DNA of 64,000 nt from Streptomyces viridochromogenes (GCF_001270495.1 NZ_LGUR01000217.1:5976-69975); one strand, 5' to 3'; counted from the stretch's first letter, positions 40,080 through 50,853 are shown. The notes: generated by a model not told the origin, from the letters alone. A program made the numbers and translations.

Positions 40080-40934
40080 ATGCTGACGTTGGTGACGGGT
40101 ACGACAGGACAGGTCGGTCGGCGCTTCGTGCCGAGGCTGGTCGCGCAGTCCCGGGCGGGGGAGCGGGTACGGGTGCTGGTGCGGGACGCGGCGCGGGGCG
40201 AACCGTTCGCGGAGCTGGGCGCCGAGGTCGTGGTCGGCGATCTGCGGGACACCGAGACGCTCGGCAAGGCGGTCGCCGGGGTCGACGCGGTCGTGAACGT
40301 CGCGGCCTCCTTCCGCGGGGTCCCCGACGAGGAGGCGTGGGCGGTCAACCGGGACGCGGCCGTGGAGCTGGGGCGTGCCGCGCTGAATGCCGGAGTACGG
40401 CGCTTCGTGCAGGTCAGCACGGGGCTGGTGTACGGCGCCGGACGCGGCCGCCCGCTGACCGAGGACGACGAGAGCCGGCCCGGCGGGGCGATGTGGGGTG
40501 CCTACCCGGAGTCCAAAGCGGCGGCCGAGCGGGAGTTGCTCGCGCTGGAGGGCATGGACGTACGTGTCGGCCGGCTCCCCTTCGTCTACGGCGAAGGTGA
40601 TCCGCATCTCGCGCAGTCCCTGATGTGGGCCGGGAACTGGGCTGCGACCCAGCGGCTGCACATGGGGCATCATGCGGACGTGGCTCAGGGGTTGCTGCGG
40701 ATCCTGTATGCGCCGGGGGTCGCGGGGCGGGTTTACAACATCGCCGACGACGCGCCTGTGACGGCGGTGGAGTTGCATCAGCTCAACGGGGTCGAGGTGC
40801 CCGCTGAGCTGTACACCCGGACCGATCCGGACGCGTGGCTCGCCATCACCTCCACGGAGCGGATTCGTCGGGAGCTGGGGTATCGGCCGGTGTATCCGTC
40901 GGTTTATGCGGCGCGAGACGCTGGGGCGCTGTGA
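40080..40934 (+). CDS. NAD(P)-dependent epimerase/dehydratase (extended SDR)
   Basis: A 284-residue extended short-chain dehydrogenase/reductase. N-terminal Rossmann motif TLVTGTTGQVGRRFV (GxxGxxG), DAVVNVAASFRG, the catalytic YxxxK in YPESKAAAE and a preceding STGLVYGAG segment. NAD-dependent sugar epimerases or reductases share this pattern; the substrate is unknown. GAGGAGCGGAAC directly precedes the ATG. Divergent from the XRE/MmyB regulator, probably its target. Confidence 0.9.
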   Translation: MLTLVTGTTGQVGRRFVPRLVAQSRAGERVRVLVRDAARGEPFAELGAEVVVGDLRDTETLGKAVAGVDAVVNVAASFRGVPDEEAWAVNRDAAVELGRAALNAGVRRFVQVSTGLVYGAGRGRPLTEDDESRPGGAMWGAYPESKAAAERELLALEGMDVRVGRLPFVYGEGDPHLAQSLMWAGNWAATQRLHMGHHADVAQGLLRILYAPGVAGRVYNIADDAPVTAVELHQLNGVEVPAELYTRTDPDAWLAITSTERIRRELGYRPVYPSVYAARDAGAL

Positions 40935-40935
40935 G

Positions 40936-41039
40936 GTAGTGCCGCGGGGGGTTGTCGGTCGGCTGCTGCGCCGTCGTGGCTTGTCGCGCCCACGCGGCGG
41001 AGCCGCAAATCGACACAGCCCCGCGCCCCTTGCGGCGTT
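40936..41039. repeat. Dispersed repeat fragment (short form)
   Basis: A ~100-bp gap between convergent genes carrying TTGTCGGTCGGCTGCTGCGC, then CGCGCCCACGCGGCGGAGCC and ACACAGCCCCGCGCCCCTTG. The same words occur inside copy B (~28.99-29.04 kb) and in shortened form at 47.12-47.19 kb and 1.08-1.11 kb (GCGCAGTTCTCCGCGCCCCT). It belongs to the same chromosomal repeat family; no coding capacity. Confidence 0.6.
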
Positions 41040-42281
41040 CTAGTCCACGCCTCTGATACGTCCCACCAGCACCGCCCCCGCCAACGCCGCCACCGCAGCC
41101 ACCCCATACAGAACCCGGTATCCACCCAGGTAAGTCACGATCGGGGCGGCGACGGCGGGGGCCGCCACCTGGGGCAGGGCGTTGGCGATGTTGATGACGC
41201 CCAGGTCCTTGCCGCGGTCGAGGGCCTTCGGGAGCACGTCCGTCATCAGGGCGAAGTCGACCGACACGAAGACGCCGAGGCCCAGGCCCAGCAGAGCCGC
41301 CACGACGATCGCGCTCGGCCAGGTCTGCCAGGCGGCGAGCAGGGCCGTGGCCGCGGCCATCAGTACGCCGGACCAGTACACGAACGGCTTGCGGCGGCCC
41401 ACCCGGTCCGACCAGGCGCCGCCCACGACGACCGTGGCCAGCAGGGTCACGCTGTTCACGGCGGTGAGGATGAGGACGCCCTGCTCGGGGTCGTCGTGGT
41501 GCAGGCGGTCCCGCAGGTAGTACAGGAGGTAGAGGATCACCAGCGCGTTGCTGAGGTTGATCAGGAAGCGGGTCAGCCAGGCCCAGCCGAAGTCGGGGTA
41601 GCGGCGCGGGCTCAGCCAGAAGCCGCGGGTGAACGAACGCCGATCCCACGCCGGCCGGTCCGCGGCCCCCAGCCGGAGATCCCGGTACCGGAGTACATAC
41701 GGCAGGACACCCGCCAGCGCGAACACCGCGCAGGCCGCGTACCCCGCCGCGATCCCGCCGACCGCCGTCGCCAGCCCCGTGCCGGCGACCGCCCCGAGGA
41801 TCTGTGCCGCGCCCAACCAGCCGCCCACCACGCCCCGTTGGAGCCGTGGCACCCGGTCCGGCACGGCCGCCGTCACCGCCGCGAAGGCCGCGTTCAGGGT
41901 CAGCTGGACCAGGCACCAGCCGGCCATCATGGCCCACAGTCCGCCGGCGCCCGCGAGCAGCAGCAGCGACAGCGCGCCGCCCGCCGCGCCGGCCACGATC
42001 CACGGCGTACGGCGGCCCCAGCGGGCCGTGGTGCGGTCCGACAGCGCGCCGAAGAACGGGTTGGCCACGAGGGACACAACGGCGCCCACGCCGGTCACCC
42101 ACGCCAGCAGCGTCTCCTTCGACATCCCCGTCCCGGGCGCGAAGTCCTCCGCCTGCTGGGCGAGCAGGATCTGCAGCGGGCCGTACCAGCCCACCCAGAT
42201 CGCCACGTTGGCCAGCGACAGCGCCGCCGTCCAGCCCCGGCCGACCCGCTCCGTCGGATCGGCCAGGGCGTCGACCGTCAT
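41040..42281 (-). CDS. MFS/GPH-like sugar transporter
   Basis: A 413-residue, ~12-TM carrier. GALSDRTTARWGRRTPWIV (motif A in loop 2-3) resembles the SLC45/GPH glycoside cotransporters; a second GGAWSDRVGRRKPF motif is in the central half. GTG-free ATG start at 42281 overlaps the beta-glucosidase stop by 4 bp (ATGA), so it is coupled to it. The likely role is uptake of a beta-glucoside that the enzyme then cleaves inside the cell. Confidence 0.88.
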   Translation of the reverse strand: MTVDALADPTERVGRGWTAALSLANVAIWVGWYGPLQILLAQQAEDFAPGTGMSKETLLAWVTGVGAVVSLVANPFFGALSDRTTARWGRRTPWIVAGAAGGALSLLLLAGAGGLWAMMAGWCLVQLTLNAAFAAVTAAVPDRVPRLQRGVVGGWLGAAQILGAVAGTGLATAVGGIAAGYAACAVFALAGVLPYVLRYRDLRLGAADRPAWDRRSFTRGFWLSPRRYPDFGWAWLTRFLINLSNALVILYLLYYLRDRLHHDDPEQGVLILTAVNSVTLLATVVVGGAWSDRVGRRKPFVYWSGVLMAAATALLAAWQTWPSAIVVAALLGLGLGVFVSVDFALMTDVLPKALDRGKDLGVINIANALPQVAAPAVAAPIVTYLGGYRVLYGVAAVAALAGAVLVGRIRGVD

Positions 42282-43621
42282 CCCTGTGCCCGGAGCACGT
42301 CCCGCAGCCAGCCGTAGGACGCCTTGGGCGTCCGCGTCAGCGTCGTCACATCGTCGAAGTCCACGTGCACGAGCCCGAACCGCCGCGCGTACCCCTCGGC
42401 CCACTCGAAGTTGTCGAGCAGCGACCAGACGAAGTACCCGCGTACGTCCACGCCCGCCTCCATCGCCCGGTGCAGTGCGCGTATGTGGCCGTCCAGGTAG
42501 GCGATCCGCTCCTGGTCGTCGACGCCCTCGTACGAGCAGCCGTTCTCGGTGATGACGATCGGCGGAAGTCGGTCGCCGTACCGCTCCCGGAGGCCGGTGA
42601 GCAGTTCCGTCAGGCCCTCGGGGACCACCGGCCAGCCGAAGTCCGTCGTCGGCACGCCCTCGACCTGCCTTACGGAGAAGGGCAGTTCGGCCGGCATGGT
42701 CACCCCGCCGAACTCGATCTCGGTGCCCTGCGGGGCGCCCACGCGGGTCGGCGCGTAGTAGTTGACGCCGTAGAAGTCGAGCGGCTCCGAGATGACCTTG
42801 AGGTCCGCCGAGACGTCCCCGGGCATCAACTCGCCGATGCCGTCCGGGTACGCGCCCAGCAGCAGCGGGTCGGCGAACAGCCGGTTGAGCAGCAGGTCGT
42901 AGAAGTCCGCCGCCTCCAGGTCCGCCTGTTCCCGGGACGCCGGCCAGGTCGGGCCGTGCGAGTTGGCGATCCCGACGTCCGTCGCACCGGCCGCGCGCAG
43001 GGCCCGTACGGCCTGGCCGTGGGCCAGCAACTGGTGGTGGGCGACCGGGAGGGCGTCGAAGAGGAGCCGCTTGCCCGGGGCGTGGGTGCCGAGGGCGTGG
43101 CCCAGGAGGGTGTGTTCGGCGGGTTCGTTGAGGGTGATCCACTTGCGGACGCGGTCGCCCAGGCGCTCGGCCACCACGGACACGTACTCGGCCAGGCGGT
43201 CGGCCGTGTCCCGGTCGAGCCAGTCCAGCCCGACCGGAAGGTCCCAGTGGAAGAGCGTCGGCACCGGCTGTACGCCCGCCGCGCACAGCTCGTCGACCAG
43301 ACGGTCGTAGAAGTCGAGACCGTTCGGGGCGTTCACGCGGGGCCACGAGACCGAGAAGCGGTACGCGGTCACGCCCAGGCCGGCCAGGAGTGCCACGTCC
43401 TCGGGGTAGCGGTGGTAGTGGTCGCAGGCCACCTCGGCCGTGGAGCCGTCCTTCACGCTGCCCGGCTCGGCCGTGAAGGCGTCCCACACGGATCGCTCGC
43501 GCTCGTCCACGGCGCCCTCGATCTGGTGGGCGGACGTCGAGACGCCCCACAGGAAACCGGCCGGGAACTGAGGTATCGGGTTCGTCGCACCGCGCTCATC
43601 GATCGCCATGCGCCGGATCAT
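42278..43621 (-). CDS. GH1 beta-glucosidase
   Basis: A 447-residue family 1 glycoside hydrolase, retaining mechanism. Acid/base Glu in TLNEP (~165) and nucleophile Glu in ITENG (~358) are present, with FPAGFLWGVSTSAHQIEGA and GYFVWSLLDNFEWAEGY. No signal peptide, so it acts on imported glucosides. Start: ATG 43621 (MIRRMAIDERG) or ATG 43609 (MAIDERG); neither has a strong ribosome-binding site. A 7-bp inverted repeat (GTAACGG 43633-43639, CCGTTAC 43665-43671) lies upstream, perhaps an operator. Confidence 0.94.
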   Translation of the reverse strand: MIRRMAIDERGATNPIPQFPAGFLWGVSTSAHQIEGAVDERERSVWDAFTAEPGSVKDGSTAEVACDHYHRYPEDVALLAGLGVTAYRFSVSWPRVNAPNGLDFYDRLVDELCAAGVQPVPTLFHWDLPVGLDWLDRDTADRLAEYVSVVAERLGDRVRKWITLNEPAEHTLLGHALGTHAPGKRLLFDALPVAHHQLLAHGQAVRALRAAGATDVGIANSHGPTWPASREQADLEAADFYDLLLNRLFADPLLLGAYPDGIGELMPGDVSADLKVISEPLDFYGVNYYAPTRVGAPQGTEIEFGGVTMPAELPFSVRQVEGVPTTDFGWPVVPEGLTELLTGLRERYGDRLPPIVITENGCSYEGVDDQERIAYLDGHIRALHRAMEAGVDVRGYFVWSLLDNFEWAEGYARRFGLVHVDFDDVTTLTRTPKASYGWLRDVLRAQG

Positions 43622-43677
43622 CCGTACCGGCGGTAACGGAAGTCAACGCCCAGGCGCGAACTGCCCGTTACGCGCCC

Positions 43678-43944
43678 CTACGCTCCCTCCTTCAGTACCC
43701 GGGAGATCAGCTTGCGCTGCTCGTCCGTGAGCCGGGGATCGGAGCAGTACACCGTCCTGCCGTCCACGGTGATCTGGTAGCTGAAGCCGTCCGGAACCCC
43801 GATCGGGGGCGTGCCCCGGCCGTCCGCGACCGCGCGCTCGGCCAGGGCGTGCCACTCCTGGGCGTCGGGCCGCCCCGAGGTGTCCACCTCGGCGTGCCGC
43901 TCGATGCCCGCGAATCCACCCGTGCGCCGTACCTGAATACGCAT
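43678..43944 (-). CDS. Emfourin-like metalloprotease inhibitor
   Basis: An 88-residue cytosolic protein (MRIQVRRTGGFAGIERHAEV) with a central beta-strand pattern and DGFSYQITVDG. Size, the MxIxxxRxGGFAG start and location directly after a protealysin-like protease match emfourin, the protein inhibitor of Serratia protealysin. That pair likewise forms a bicistronic operon. It starts 21 bp after the protease stop. The likely function is to hold intracellular protease activity in check. Assignment is by recall and context. Confidence 0.8.
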   Translation of the reverse strand: MRIQVRRTGGFAGIERHAEVDTSGRPDAQEWHALAERAVADGRGTPPIGVPDGFSYQITVDGRTVYCSDPRLTDEQRKLISRVLKEGA

Positions 43945-43965
43945 GGGTCCCTGTCTAGTACGGAC

Positions 43966-45036
43966 TCAGAGGATCCGCACCCCGACCTGTTCCCATGCCT
44001 TCGCCACGGCCTGGAGCTCCTCGCCGCCGTCGCCGAAGCGCTCGCGCGCGGCCTTGACGGTGAGCTTCGCGAAGTCGGTGAACAGGGCCCGGTCCGACAG
44101 CTCGCCGCCGGTCAGGACGTCGTACCAGATCTGTCCCGCCTTCTCCCAGGCGTGGCCGCCGAGCGCGGTGGCGGCCAGGTAGAAGGCGTGGTTGGGGATG
44201 CCGGAGTTGATGTGGACACCGCCGTTGTCGCGGCCGGTGCGGACGTAGTCGTCCATCGTCGCGGGCTGCGGGTCCTTGCCGAGGACGTCGTCGTCGTACG
44301 CGCTGCCCGGCTCCTTCATGGAGCGCAGGGCCTTTCCGGTGACGCTCGGGGCGAGGAGGCCCGCGCCGATCAGCCAGTCGGCCTCGGCGGCGGTCTGGCC
44401 GAGCGTGTACTGCTTGATGAGGGCGCCGAAGACATCCGACATGGACTCGTTCAGCGCGCCGGGCTGGCCGTAGTAGGTCAGGTTGGCCGTGTACTGGGTG
44501 ACGCCGTGGCTGAGCTCGTGGCCGATGACGTCGATCGGGATGGTGAAGTCGAGGAAGATCTCCCCGTCCCCGTCGCCGAACACCATCTGCTCGCCGTTCC
44601 AGAAGGCGTTGTTGTAGTTCTCGTCGTAGTGGACGGTGGCGTCCAGGGGCAGGCCGTCGCCGTCGATGGAGTGGCGGGCGTAGGCCTTGAGGAAGAGGTC
44701 GAAGGTGGCGCCGAGCCCGGCGTAGGCGCGGTTGACCGTGGCGTCCTGGCCGGGGTCCGCGCCCTCGCCGCGGACCTTGGTGCCGGGCAGGGCGGTGGCG
44801 TGCTCGGCGTCGTAGATGGTGCGCAGCGGCTGGTCCGACGGTGCCTTCGCCGTCGGGGCGGCCGCGAGGGCGAACTCGGTCGTCACGCGACGCTTGCCGC
44901 GCAGTTCGCTGTCGCGCATCAGGGTCCGCCGGGCGGGACCGGAGAGTGCGGGGTCGTCGTTCCGTGCCAGCTTGTCGAGGACGTGCGGCGGTACGACGGT
45001 GCAGAAGACGGGCTCGAAGCCCCCGTTCGTCGTCAT
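43966..45036 (-). CDS. Protealysin-like M4 metallopeptidase
   Basis: A 356-residue thermolysin-family protease. The zinc motif HELSH (in DVIGHELSHGVTQY), the third ligand Glu in GALNESMSDVFG, the C-terminal His in VHINSGIPNHAFY and DGDGEIF calcium-type residues are intact. There is no signal peptide. The short N-terminal propeptide carries FCTVVPPHVLDKLAR, matching the protealysin precursor motif with a Cys and Pro-Pro-His/Tyr. I chose ATG 45036 (AAGGG 8 nt upstream) over GTG 45045. Cytosolic or non-classically released; partnered with the emfourin-like gene. Confidence 0.9.
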   Translation of the reverse strand: MTTNGGFEPVFCTVVPPHVLDKLARNDDPALSGPARRTLMRDSELRGKRRVTTEFALAAAPTAKAPSDQPLRTIYDAEHATALPGTKVRGEGADPGQDATVNRAYAGLGATFDLFLKAYARHSIDGDGLPLDATVHYDENYNNAFWNGEQMVFGDGDGEIFLDFTIPIDVIGHELSHGVTQYTANLTYYGQPGALNESMSDVFGALIKQYTLGQTAAEADWLIGAGLLAPSVTGKALRSMKEPGSAYDDDVLGKDPQPATMDDYVRTGRDNGGVHINSGIPNHAFYLAATALGGHAWEKAGQIWYDVLTGGELSDRALFTDFAKLTVKAARERFGDGGEELQAVAKAWEQVGVRIL

Positions 45037-45227
45037 GCCCGGCACCCTTGCACTGGGTCATGACGCTGTCACTACCCGCAACCATGATTGGTGAAATATG
45101 CGGACAGGGAGCCGCACGCTCCGTGACGAAGTGGTATGGAACACGTTTTGTCCTATTCGTCCCCCGGGTCCCGCATACTGATACGACGCCCCGCACGGGG
45201 AGCGGCTCGGCTAGCGTGCTGCGCATC

Positions 45228-47077
<1,850 letters not shown>

Positions 47078-47082
47078 CGGTT

Positions 47083-47099
47083 CCCTCCGTGGGGGAGGG
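47083..47099 (+). terminator. Short stem-loop after leuA
   Basis: CCCTCC-5-GGAGGG, 6 nt past the leuA stop codon. A GC-only stem without a T-run, as often in Streptomyces. It is followed by a further fragment of the dispersed repeat family (47.12-47.19 kb). Confidence 0.45.
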
Positions 47100-47370
47100 G
47101 TGCGACTACGGATGTGCCGGGGTGTGTTGTCGGTCGTCTGCTGCGTCGTAGTGGCTCGTCGCGCAGTTCCCCGCGCCCCTGACGGCGCTGTCGCGCCCGG
47201 CGTTTGAAGGCCCCGTCCGCCGTATTTCGGTGGGCGGGGTCCGCTCATTTCCAGCCATTGACCTGTGCAGGTCACGGAAAGGTCTCGTTCGGGGTACTGA
47301 CTCCACGTCGGTGATGTGGCTAACATCACGCAAGCGCGGCGACGTTGCCGTGGGGTTACGGAGGTGCGAC

Positions 47371-48069
47371 GTGCTGCCAGGACGGGGACGAGACGGCCGT
47401 GCTGCCAGGGCTGCGCGCATCCTGGGCACCCGCACCGCGTGGTCGGCCGTCGGGGACGGGGAGTTCTTCTGCCCCGGCTGCGGAGGCGACCGCAACTACC
47501 AGCGGCTGAGCGGACATCGCCGCTTCACCTTCCTCGGCGTGCCCGTGCTGCCGCGCGGTGAGACCGGCCCCGTCGTGGAGTGCGCGGCCTGTCGGCGCCA
47601 CTTCGGCACCGACGTCCTCGACCATCCGACCACCACCCGCTTCTCCGCGATGCTCCGCGACGCCGTCCACACCGTCGCCCTCGCGGTGCTGGCGGCGGGC
47701 GGCACCTGCGCCCGACCGTCCCTGGAGGCCGCGGCGGCCACGGTGCGCGCGGCCGGCTTCGACGACTGCACGGAGGAGCAGCTCAACGCCCTGGTCGAGG
47801 CGCTGGCGGCGGACACCGGACGGGTCTTCTCCGAGCCCTGCGGCCCCGGGCTGGCCATAGAGCTCCACGAGGCGCTGGACCCGCTGGCCCCGCACCTCGC
47901 ACCGCCCGGCCGGGAGTCGATCCTGCTCCAGGGGGCGCGCATCGCCCTGGCCGACGGGCCGTACACACCGGCCGAGCGCGATGTCCTGGCCACGGTCGGC
48001 GCCGCCCTCACCATCTGCGCGGAGGACGTGACCCGGCTGCTGGCCGCGGCGGCACGGACGCCGTCGTAG
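47371..48069 (+). CDS. TerB-like protein with zinc ribbon
   Basis: A 232-residue protein. Residues ~30-75 contain paired cysteines in FFCPGCGGDRNYQ and VECAACRRHF, a zinc-ribbon arrangement. The C-terminal ~140 residues fit the all-helical TerB (tellurite-resistance) domain, with two tandem four-helix repeats and acidic metal-site-like motifs. TerB domains bind metal at membranes and appear in stress responses; a true tellurite role is unproven without the other ter genes. GTG 47371 has GGAGGT 5 nt upstream, which decides the start over the longer frame from 47230. Confidence 0.8.
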   Translation: MLPGRGRDGRAARAARILGTRTAWSAVGDGEFFCPGCGGDRNYQRLSGHRRFTFLGVPVLPRGETGPVVECAACRRHFGTDVLDHPTTTRFSAMLRDAVHTVALAVLAAGGTCARPSLEAAAATVRAAGFDDCTEEQLNALVEALAADTGRVFSEPCGPGLAIELHEALDPLAPHLAPPGRESILLQGARIALADGPYTPAERDVLATVGAALTICAEDVTRLLAAAARTPS

Positions 48070-48079
48070 CCCCGGGCCG

Positions 48080-48502
48080 TCAGCGGTACGCCACCGCCAC
48101 GGCCACGTCGTCCCGGGCGCCGCGCTCCTGGTCGTACCGCGCGCCACTCACCGCGACGATCAGGACGACCACGCCGACGAGCACCTGCGTCGAGATGCTG
48201 ACGAAGGCCCGCAGCAGGTACGGCAGCGCGGCGGTCAGCAGCACCAGGCCGCCGGCGATGCCCAGGTAGAGCCAGTCGATCGTGAGCACGACGTCGGAGT
48301 TGTCCGCACCCGGGTCGAACGGCTGCCAGTCGCCGCTGACGTCGATGCCGAGCAGGAAGGCCCCGACCGCCAGGACGACGTCGAGGACGAGCAGCCCGAC
48401 CGCCAGGGCGATGTCCGCGGCGACCGGCAGCCGTCGGCGTCCGCCGGAAGGGGGCGGCACATCGGCCCCGCGGAAGTGCGGGAGGCCGGCGGGGGCTGTC
48501 AT
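48080..48502 (-). CDS. Small membrane protein (possibly DUF6234)
   Basis: A 140-residue protein with Pro/Arg-rich cytosolic N-terminus (MTAPAGLPHFRGADVPPPSG) and about four hydrophobic segments (IALAVGLLVLDVVLAVGAFLL, LYLGIAGGLVLLTAALPYLL, TQVLVGVVVLIVAVSGA). It resembles unnamed Streptomyces membrane proteins that I associate loosely with DUF6234. No motif suggests a reaction. It is divergent from the MMPL exporter across 208 bp containing a long perfect palindrome. Confidence 0.72.
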   Translation of the reverse strand: MTAPAGLPHFRGADVPPPSGGRRRLPVAADIALAVGLLVLDVVLAVGAFLLGIDVSGDWQPFDPGADNSDVVLTIDWLYLGIAGGLVLLTAALPYLLRAFVSISTQVLVGVVVLIVAVSGARYDQERGARDDVAVAVAYR

Positions 48503-48522
48503 GCGGGCAAGCCTGCCCGGAA

Positions 48523-48570
48523 GGCGGGACGCGGTGCCTGAGTACGAACACTCAGGCACCGCGTCCCGCC
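48523..48570. repeat. 48-bp perfect palindrome between divergent genes
   Basis: Two perfectly complementary 21-nt arms (48523-48543 and 48550-48570) around the 6-nt loop ACGAAC. The arms start GGCGGGACGCGG and end CCTGAGT / ACTCAGG. It is 20 bp from the membrane-protein start and 141 bp from the MMPL start. Possible roles are a strong mRNA hairpin in the membrane-protein leader or an extended operator. Confidence 0.8.
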
Positions 48571-48571
48571 G

Positions 48572-48587
48572 TACTCCCGAGGGAGTA
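48572..48587. promoter_or_regulatory. Operator-like palindrome before the MMPL gene
   Basis: TACTCCCGAGGGAGTA: 7-bp complementary arms around GA, immediately next to the longer palindrome. The neighbouring NarL-type response regulator gene makes it a candidate binding site for that protein, since its class binds inverted repeats of this size. No experiment or known consensus supports this. Confidence 0.45.
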
Positions 48588-48710
48588 ATCGCGCCGTCGG
48601 GACGACCCCGGCAGTAGGCCCCAACTCGCCCTCCCGCCCGACGAATCCGCACCCCGGCGCCGGAAGTCTGGAAGCGACCCAGACACCCGACCCGGAGGGA
48701 GGCCCGTCTC

Positions 48711-50807
48711 ATGGGGGCCGCAAGGACAAGCACACGGCGACGGCGGGCCGTGCCCTGGCTCGTGCTGGGACTGTGGGTCGCCGTACTGGCGCTCGCCTCG
48801 CCGTTCGCCTCGAAGCTGGCGGACGTCCAGCGGGACCGTGCCGTCGACTATCTGCCCGCGAGCGCCGACTCGACGCAGGTGGCCAAGATCGAGGACCGGC
48901 TGCCGGGCGGCGAGGCCACCGAGATGGTCGTCGTCTATCACCGGGACGGTGGGCTGACCGCCGGGGACCGGGCGACCGCCGCCGGGCAGATCGAGCGGAT
49001 CGCCGGTGCTCACCGGCTCACCGGGGAACCGCGGGGCATTCCCTCCCGGGACGGGGCCACCCTGATGTACCCGGTCGCCAGCACCGAGCCGGGGCAGGAC
49101 GAGAAGGCGCGGGACGCGCTCGTCAACGACGTACGGGACATCGCGCGGGGCGGCGACGGGCTGAGCGTCGACGTCGGCGGGGCGGGCGCGCTCGCCACCG
49201 ACGCGAGCGAGGTCTACAACTCGCTCGACGGACCGCTGCTCTACACCACCGCCGCCGTCGTCGCGCTCCTGCTGATCCTCATCTACCGCAGCCCGTTCCT
49301 GTGGCTCGTCCCGCTCGCCGTCGCGGGCATGGCCGACTATCTGTCGATGGGTGTCGCCTACGGGCTCAACCAGGGGTTCGGGACGTCCGTTTCCGGCCAG
49401 AGCTCCGGGATCATGACGATCCTCGTCTTCGGGGCGGGCACCGACTACGCCTTGCTGCTCGTCTCGCGGTACCGGGAGGAGCTACGGCGGATCGAGCGGC
49501 CGTACGACGCCATGGTCGCCGCGCTCAAGGGCTGTGGGCCCGCCGTGCTCGCCTCCTCCGGCACCGTCGCCGCCGGGCTGCTGTGCCTGCTCGCCGCCGA
49601 CCTCAACTCCAGCCGGGGCATGGGCCCGCTCGGCACCGTCGGGGTGCTGTGCGCGCTCGCCGCCATGCTGACGCTGCTGCCCGCGATCCTCGTGCTGCTC
49701 GGCCGGCGCGTCTTCTGGCCGCTCGTGCCGCGCTACGGCAGCACCCCCAAGGCCCGCCGGTCCCTGTTCACCGCGATGGGCGGCTCCGCCGGACGCCGCC
49801 CCCTCACCGTCCTCGCGGCCGGCGCGGTCCTGCTCGGCGCGCTCGCGCTCGGCGTCCTCAACCTGCCCGGCAGCCTCAAGCAGGAGGACTCCTTCACCAG
49901 CAAGCCCGACGCGGTCGCCGCCATGGAGACGCTCGCCGCCGCCTACCCCGAGCGCGGTACGCAGCCCATCAGCGTCATCACGCCGGAGGAGCGGGCCGAC
50001 GAGACCCTCGCCGCCGTCCGCGGCACACGCGGTGTCGACAGCGCGCGGGAAGGACGTACCGGAAACGGCTGGACGGAGATCTCCGTCCTCGCCACCGCTC
50101 CGCCCCAGTCCGCCGGGGAGACCGCCACCATCGAGGCCCTGCGCGACCGGCTCGACGGCTCCTACGTCGGCGGACCGAGCGCCGAGCAGCTCGACCTGAA
50201 GGACACCAACGCCCGGGACCGGCTGGTCGTCGTGCCGATCGTGCTGCTGTCCGTGCTGCTGATCCTGGTCGCCCTGCTGCGCTCGCTCGTCGCGCCGCTG
50301 ATCCTGGTGGCGGCCGTGGTCGCGGTGTGGGGCGCGGCGCTCGGCATCGGCGGACTCGTCTTCGGGCCGCTCTTCGGCTTCGAGGGCACCGACCCGGGGC
50401 TGGGACTGCTCTCGTTCGTGTTCCTGGTGGCGCTCGGCGTCGACTACGGCATCTTCCTGATGCACCGGATGCGCGAGGAGTGCCTGAACGGCGCCGAACC
50501 GGCGTCGGCCGCGCTCACCGCGCTGCGCACGACGGGCGGTGTCATCGCCTCCGCGGGGCTCGTCCTCGCCGCCACCTTCGCGGTGCTCACCAGCATGCCG
50601 CTGGTGCCGCTCGTCGAGCTGGGCTTCGTCATCGCGGTGGGCGTTCTGCTCGACACGTTCCTGGTGCGCACCTACCTGGTGACCAGCGCGAGCGTGGCGC
50701 TGGGGCGGAGGGTGTGGTGGCCGGGGCGGCTCTCCCGCGAGCCCGCCGGGCCCCGGCCGTCCGTCCCGCCGAAGGAACCGGAGCCCGTGGCCGTCTCCGT
50801 CCCCTGA
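48711..50807 (+). CDS. MMPL family RND transporter
   Basis: A 698-residue MMPL-type exporter. It has an N-terminal membrane helix (RAVPWLVLGLWVAVLALASPF), a periplasmic-type domain with GGEATEMVVVY and two membrane bundles (~180-340 and ~500-680). GTDYALLLVSRYREELRR and GVDYGIFLMHRMREECLN are the paired proton-relay motifs. Members export lipids, siderophores or antibiotics. It is followed by a two-component system on the same strand but separated by a hairpin, so coregulation rather than cotranscription is likely. Confidence 0.93.
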   Translation: MGAARTSTRRRRAVPWLVLGLWVAVLALASPFASKLADVQRDRAVDYLPASADSTQVAKIEDRLPGGEATEMVVVYHRDGGLTAGDRATAAGQIERIAGAHRLTGEPRGIPSRDGATLMYPVASTEPGQDEKARDALVNDVRDIARGGDGLSVDVGGAGALATDASEVYNSLDGPLLYTTAAVVALLLILIYRSPFLWLVPLAVAGMADYLSMGVAYGLNQGFGTSVSGQSSGIMTILVFGAGTDYALLLVSRYREELRRIERPYDAMVAALKGCGPAVLASSGTVAAGLLCLLAADLNSSRGMGPLGTVGVLCALAAMLTLLPAILVLLGRRVFWPLVPRYGSTPKARRSLFTAMGGSAGRRPLTVLAAGAVLLGALALGVLNLPGSLKQEDSFTSKPDAVAAMETLAAAYPERGTQPISVITPEERADETLAAVRGTRGVDSAREGRTGNGWTEISVLATAPPQSAGETATIEALRDRLDGSYVGGPSAEQLDLKDTNARDRLVVVPIVLLSVLLILVALLRSLVAPLILVAAVVAVWGAALGIGGLVFGPLFGFEGTDPGLGLLSFVFLVALGVDYGIFLMHRMREECLNGAEPASAALTALRTTGGVIASAGLVLAATFAVLTSMPLVPLVELGFVIAVGVLLDTFLVRTYLVTSASVALGRRVWWPGRLSREPAGPRPSVPPKEPEPVAVSVP

Positions 50808-50813
50808 CCGACC

Positions 50814-50842
50814 GGCGCCCCTCCCTCCCGGAGGGGCGCCGC
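50814..50842 (+). terminator. Strong stem-loop after the MMPL gene
   Basis: CGGCGCCCCTCC (50814-50825) and GGAGGGGCGCCG (50831-50842) form a perfect 12-bp stem with a 5-nt loop, 7 nt after the MMPL stop and 11 bp before the kinase start. No T-run. Confidence 0.65.
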
Positions 50843-50853
50843 CGTCCCGGAAG

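Noticed and set aside
47371..48069. Tellurite resistance locus
   Set aside because: Only a TerB-like domain is present without terC, terD or other ter genes, so resistance should not be inferred.
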